Positions 15,401-16,019 of a DNA stretch of 16,019 nucleotides are shown in pieces (within the stretch, counting starts at the first letter, position 1; every line of letters begins with the position of its first letter). The stretch is taken from NCBI GenBank assembly GCA_030706065.1, contig JAUZPH010000026.1, forward strand, positions 1 to 16,019, given 5' to 3'. Both the position numbers and the translations under genes were made by a program. The notes under the pieces are model-generated. The model was not told where the DNA came from, made no database searches, and saw nothing but the letters and a program-made list of their open reading frames with translations. The stretch comes from Bacillota bacterium (GTDB lineage Bacteria > Bacillota > Clostridia > Clostridiales > Clostridiaceae).

Positions 15401-15559
15401 CCATCCCCTTACTAATACATCCTTCTGATTAAAGGTCTGATTAGTGCTTGGGTCATCAATCCACATTTTGTCTACTAAAGTGTCAGCTTTAACCACGTTA
15501 TTAGACAAGGCTACCAAAAACAAAAGAGGCAGCAGCAGATGCCAGAACTTAACTTTCAT
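12422..15559 (-). CDS. Secreted autolysin: seven Ig-like repeats plus GH73-type N-acetylglucosaminidase domain
   Basis: I start this at ATG 15559 (1045 aa), 9 nt after AGGTG; in-frame GTG 15571 and ATG 15565 are alternatives. Residues 1-25 are a signal peptide (MKVKFWHLLLPLLFLVALS..., likely cut after VKA). Seven tandem repeats of exactly 110 residues fill 33-802, each with a GWAL-type strand, a G-x-A-x-x-G turn, RPDVxxVYPGYPxGxxSGYxY and a terminal GNDG strand, consistent with bacterial Ig-like domains. Residues 803-1045 are a glucosaminidase of the GH73/LytB type: NPIYLVAHALLETGNG with the likely catalytic Glu905, and YNVYGVGALDS (942-952). No LPxTG, transmembrane anchor, SLH or LysM domain is visible, so retention on the wall would depend on the repeats. 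The enzyme should cleave peptidoglycan GlcNAc-MurNAc bonds during growth or separation. It has its own promoter and terminator between polysaccharide genes. Confidence 0.9.
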   Translation of the reverse strand: MKVKFWHLLLPLLFLVALSNNVVKADTLVDKMWIDDPSTNQTFNQKDVLVRGWALSASGVKQISILLNDNLIGQATGGLDRPDVNKVYPGYPGGDKSGYSYNISYGLLRSGSNKITVKAVGNDGKEQQKSTYVISQKPESKLWIDDPGTNQTFNQKDVLVRGWALSASGISQISILLNDNLIGQATSGLDRPDVNKVYPGYPGGDKSGYSYNISYGLLRSGSNKITVKAVGNDGEEQQKSTYVISQKPEPMLCIDDPSNGIVIGEQDLVIMGWAVNASGVNKINIYSDGNLLGQATGSLYRPDVDAVYPGYPSGKNSGYTYTVKGNLITNGTHVIKVEAVGTDGSAKNSSVTVIKKTLDPLLFVDEPGNGSTFKSSSVYFRGWALNNTGIKAVNVYVDKVLNGTAAIGQSRPDVAKVFPQYPNGDTSGFSYTLDVNKIPPGIRSITVEAVGNDDSKLQYNMTVNIQKPEFKVYLDDPSTSQVFEEKDVNIRGWALNASGIKRIDVLLDGQKIGTANTGLPRPDVNRVYPGYPQGDNSGYSYTIANDDLKPGTYTVTVNVTGNDGSQKSVSAKIIKKYQLPQMNVESIGSGFVSNNSDITVKGWALSRKGISKVNIYVDDILNGQATLGISRPDVAAVYPQFINAATSGYQYTIGVDSIKPGLHRVKVESVGVDGIAQQCEYTIEIKKKAPLSHIDQPSTNFTIKTSSVTVGGWSISDSNLKDIRIQLDGQDAGTASLGLTRKDVDAVYPGYKNGAVSGFTYQLDTSKLGLGSHIISIIAEANDGTTSTDRVQVNMFGVVNYVNYPNSLSYYVDRQFANGGNANWDGSVVTKDDVAYYMNPDNFINSTNAKYMFLKLTYMDGITVDDLNKALVGKGILEGKGSAFLAAGKAVNVNPIYLVAHALLETGNGCSTLAKGINVSQIHQTFGDIGSPLVNVTPQKVYNVYGVGALDSNANLWGSEKAYAQKWFTVDDAIIGGASWIAQGYIASTTYKQYTLYRMKWNFDVIWHEYATDIGWAYKQTSKIGEIINMMDNPVLYFEVPTFTN
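13154..15463 (-). repeat. Seven tandem 330-bp in-frame repeats (Ig-like modules)
   Basis: The modules are at 15463-15134, 15133-14804, 14803-14474, 14473-14144, 14143-13814, 13813-13484 and 13483-13154. Every unit is exactly 330 bp with no insertions or deletions. The best conserved core is RPDV-x-x-VYPGYP; module 7 has RKDV, and module 6 has VYPQFI. Divergence rises away from modules 1 and 2, and modules 6-7, next to the catalytic domain, look the most diverged. Confidence 0.93.
14804..15463 (-). repeat. Near-identical tandem duplication of Ig-like modules 1 and 2
   Basis: Comparing the two 330-bp units by eye, I count roughly 12-16 base differences, about 95-96% identity, and only about seven amino-acid changes. 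The other modules are far more diverged at both DNA and protein level. This implies a recent duplication or gene conversion confined to the N-terminal two modules. Confidence 0.88.
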
Positions 15560-15609
15560 TATCATTATCACCTGCTTTCCTTATTCTATTTTATTGTGCC
15601 TACATATCC

Positions 15610-15638
15610 ATTATCGTATATTTCTTTAAAAACTTCAA
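15610..15638 (-). promoter_or_regulatory. Sigma-A-type promoter of the autolysin gene
   Basis: On the minus strand: -35 TTGAAG (15638-15633), 17-bp spacer, -10 GATAAT (15615-15610). Transcription would begin near 15603, about 44 nt before the chosen ATG. Just upstream of the -35 box lies TTTTCGATAATT (15653-15642), which shares an 11-mer with the leader of the polysaccharide operon. Confidence 0.58.
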
Positions 15639-15661
15639 TCTAATTATCGAAAAAATTAAAA

Positions 15662-16019
15662 CTACCTGTTTTCTTTTTTTCCCATTACTTTTTTTCCATA
15701 ATCCAGCACCCCGCCCATTATGCTCCTAAGCTTTGACAGCTTTCTATCCTCATACAGTATTATTTTTATGGTTTCATTGATAAATCTCCCCAGGTCTTCT
15801 TTATACCACTCCGGAAAATCCTTTTTGAATTCCTTCCATGTATATAACCGATTCCGTGTCATATAGTACCTTCTTAATGGGGAATGATTTGTAACGGTTA
15901 TTTTTTGACCCAGAATAGACTTTGGGATTGAATTTCCAAGACTGTGAAGCAAAATGGCGTTTTCCACTCTTATTATGTCGAAACCCAATCTTTTAAGCTT
16001 AAGGCAGAAATAATGGTCA
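15662..16019 (-). CDS. GT2 glycosyltransferase (rhamnosyltransferase-like), C-terminal part only
   Basis: The reading frame is open to the right edge: codons from 16018 read DHYFCLKLKRLGFDIIRVEN, continuing past a TTG at 15988 that could be mistaken for a start. The 118 visible residues are the C-terminal end of a rhamnosyltransferase-type GT2 enzyme. The D-x-x-F-C-L-x-L-x-x-x-GF segment is the usual catalytic-base region, ILLHSLG supplies the conserved His, and NHSPLRRYYMTRNRLYTWKEF is the signature that follows the catalytic domain in this branch. The tail is basic (YGKKVMGKKENR). It ends about 100 nt before the autolysin start; I see no convincing terminator in the gap, so read-through into the autolysin gene is possible. 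The N-terminal catalytic domain lies outside the window. Confidence 0.82.
   Translation of the reverse strand, partial: DHYFCLKLKRLGFDIIRVENAILLHSLGNSIPKSILGQKITVTNHSPLRRYYMTRNRLYTWKEFKKDFPEWYKEDLGRFINETIKIILYEDRKLSKLRSIMGGVLDYGKKVMGKKENR

Noticed and set aside
13154..15463. CRISPR array or mobile repeat
   Set aside because: The 330-bp periodicity is in-frame coding repeats of Ig-like modules with no spacers or transposase.
15662..15988. A complete small 108-residue gene starting at TTG 15988
   Set aside because: The frame continues upstream to the window edge with convincing glycosyltransferase sequence (DHYFCLKLKR), so this is the end of a larger gene.
1..16019. Insertion sequences, tRNA or rRNA genes, phage genes or attachment sites
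   Set aside because: I found no transposase motifs, terminal inverted repeats, tRNA-like cloverleafs or integrases; intergenic gaps are all short and no gap exceeds 150 bp.

Overview
The window looks like a piece of a low-GC Gram-positive chromosome, most likely a clostridium-type Firmicute. It is moderately AT-rich, has strong AGGAGG-type ribosome binding sites and U-tract hairpin terminators, and carries a secreted peptidoglycan hydrolase with no sign of an outer membrane. This is inferred from style and gene families; the species cannot be named. Every gene lies on the minus strand, so transcription runs from high to low coordinates. Both outer genes are cut by the window edges.

Layout in transcription order: (1) 16019-15662, the C-terminal part of a GT2 (rhamnosyltransferase-like) glycosyltransferase. 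(2) 15559-12422, a secreted autolysin with its own promoter: signal peptide, seven Ig-like repeats of exactly 110 residues each, and a C-terminal GH73-type glucosaminidase domain, closed by a Rho-independent terminator. (3) 12273-3564, a tightly packed surface-polysaccharide operon behind a good sigma-A-type promoter: GT2, Wzy-like polymerase, GT2, GT2, Wzx-like flippase, GT4, a sulfotransferase-like protein, and a winged-HTH/nucleotidyltransferase fusion resembling LicC/PntC. (4) A 26-bp perfect palindrome with a promoter overlapping it, then (5) 3439-1, the aminoethylphosphonate (AEP) genes: PEP mutase with an N-terminal cytidylyltransferase domain (aepX), phosphonopyruvate decarboxylase (aepY/ppd) and AEP aminotransferase (phnW, cut by the left edge).

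Read together, groups 3-5 encode a Wzx/Wzy-type cell-surface polysaccharide with a phosphonate decoration. PEP is converted to phosphonopyruvate, then phosphonoacetaldehyde, then 2-AEP; the LicC/PntC-like enzyme would activate AEP as CMP-AEP; and a transferase not recognised in this window would attach it to the glycan. The sulfotransferase-like gene suggests a second modification. Missing from the window are an initiating sugar-phosphate transferase, a LicD-type phosphotransferase and chain-length/export regulators, so the locus probably extends past both edges.

Most notable are the DNA-binding domain fused to the putative AEP cytidylyltransferase, the perfect palindrome over the -35 box of the AEP operon directly downstream of that gene, the seven-fold indel-free repeat array with a recent tandem duplication, and the placement of an autolysin between polysaccharide genes.
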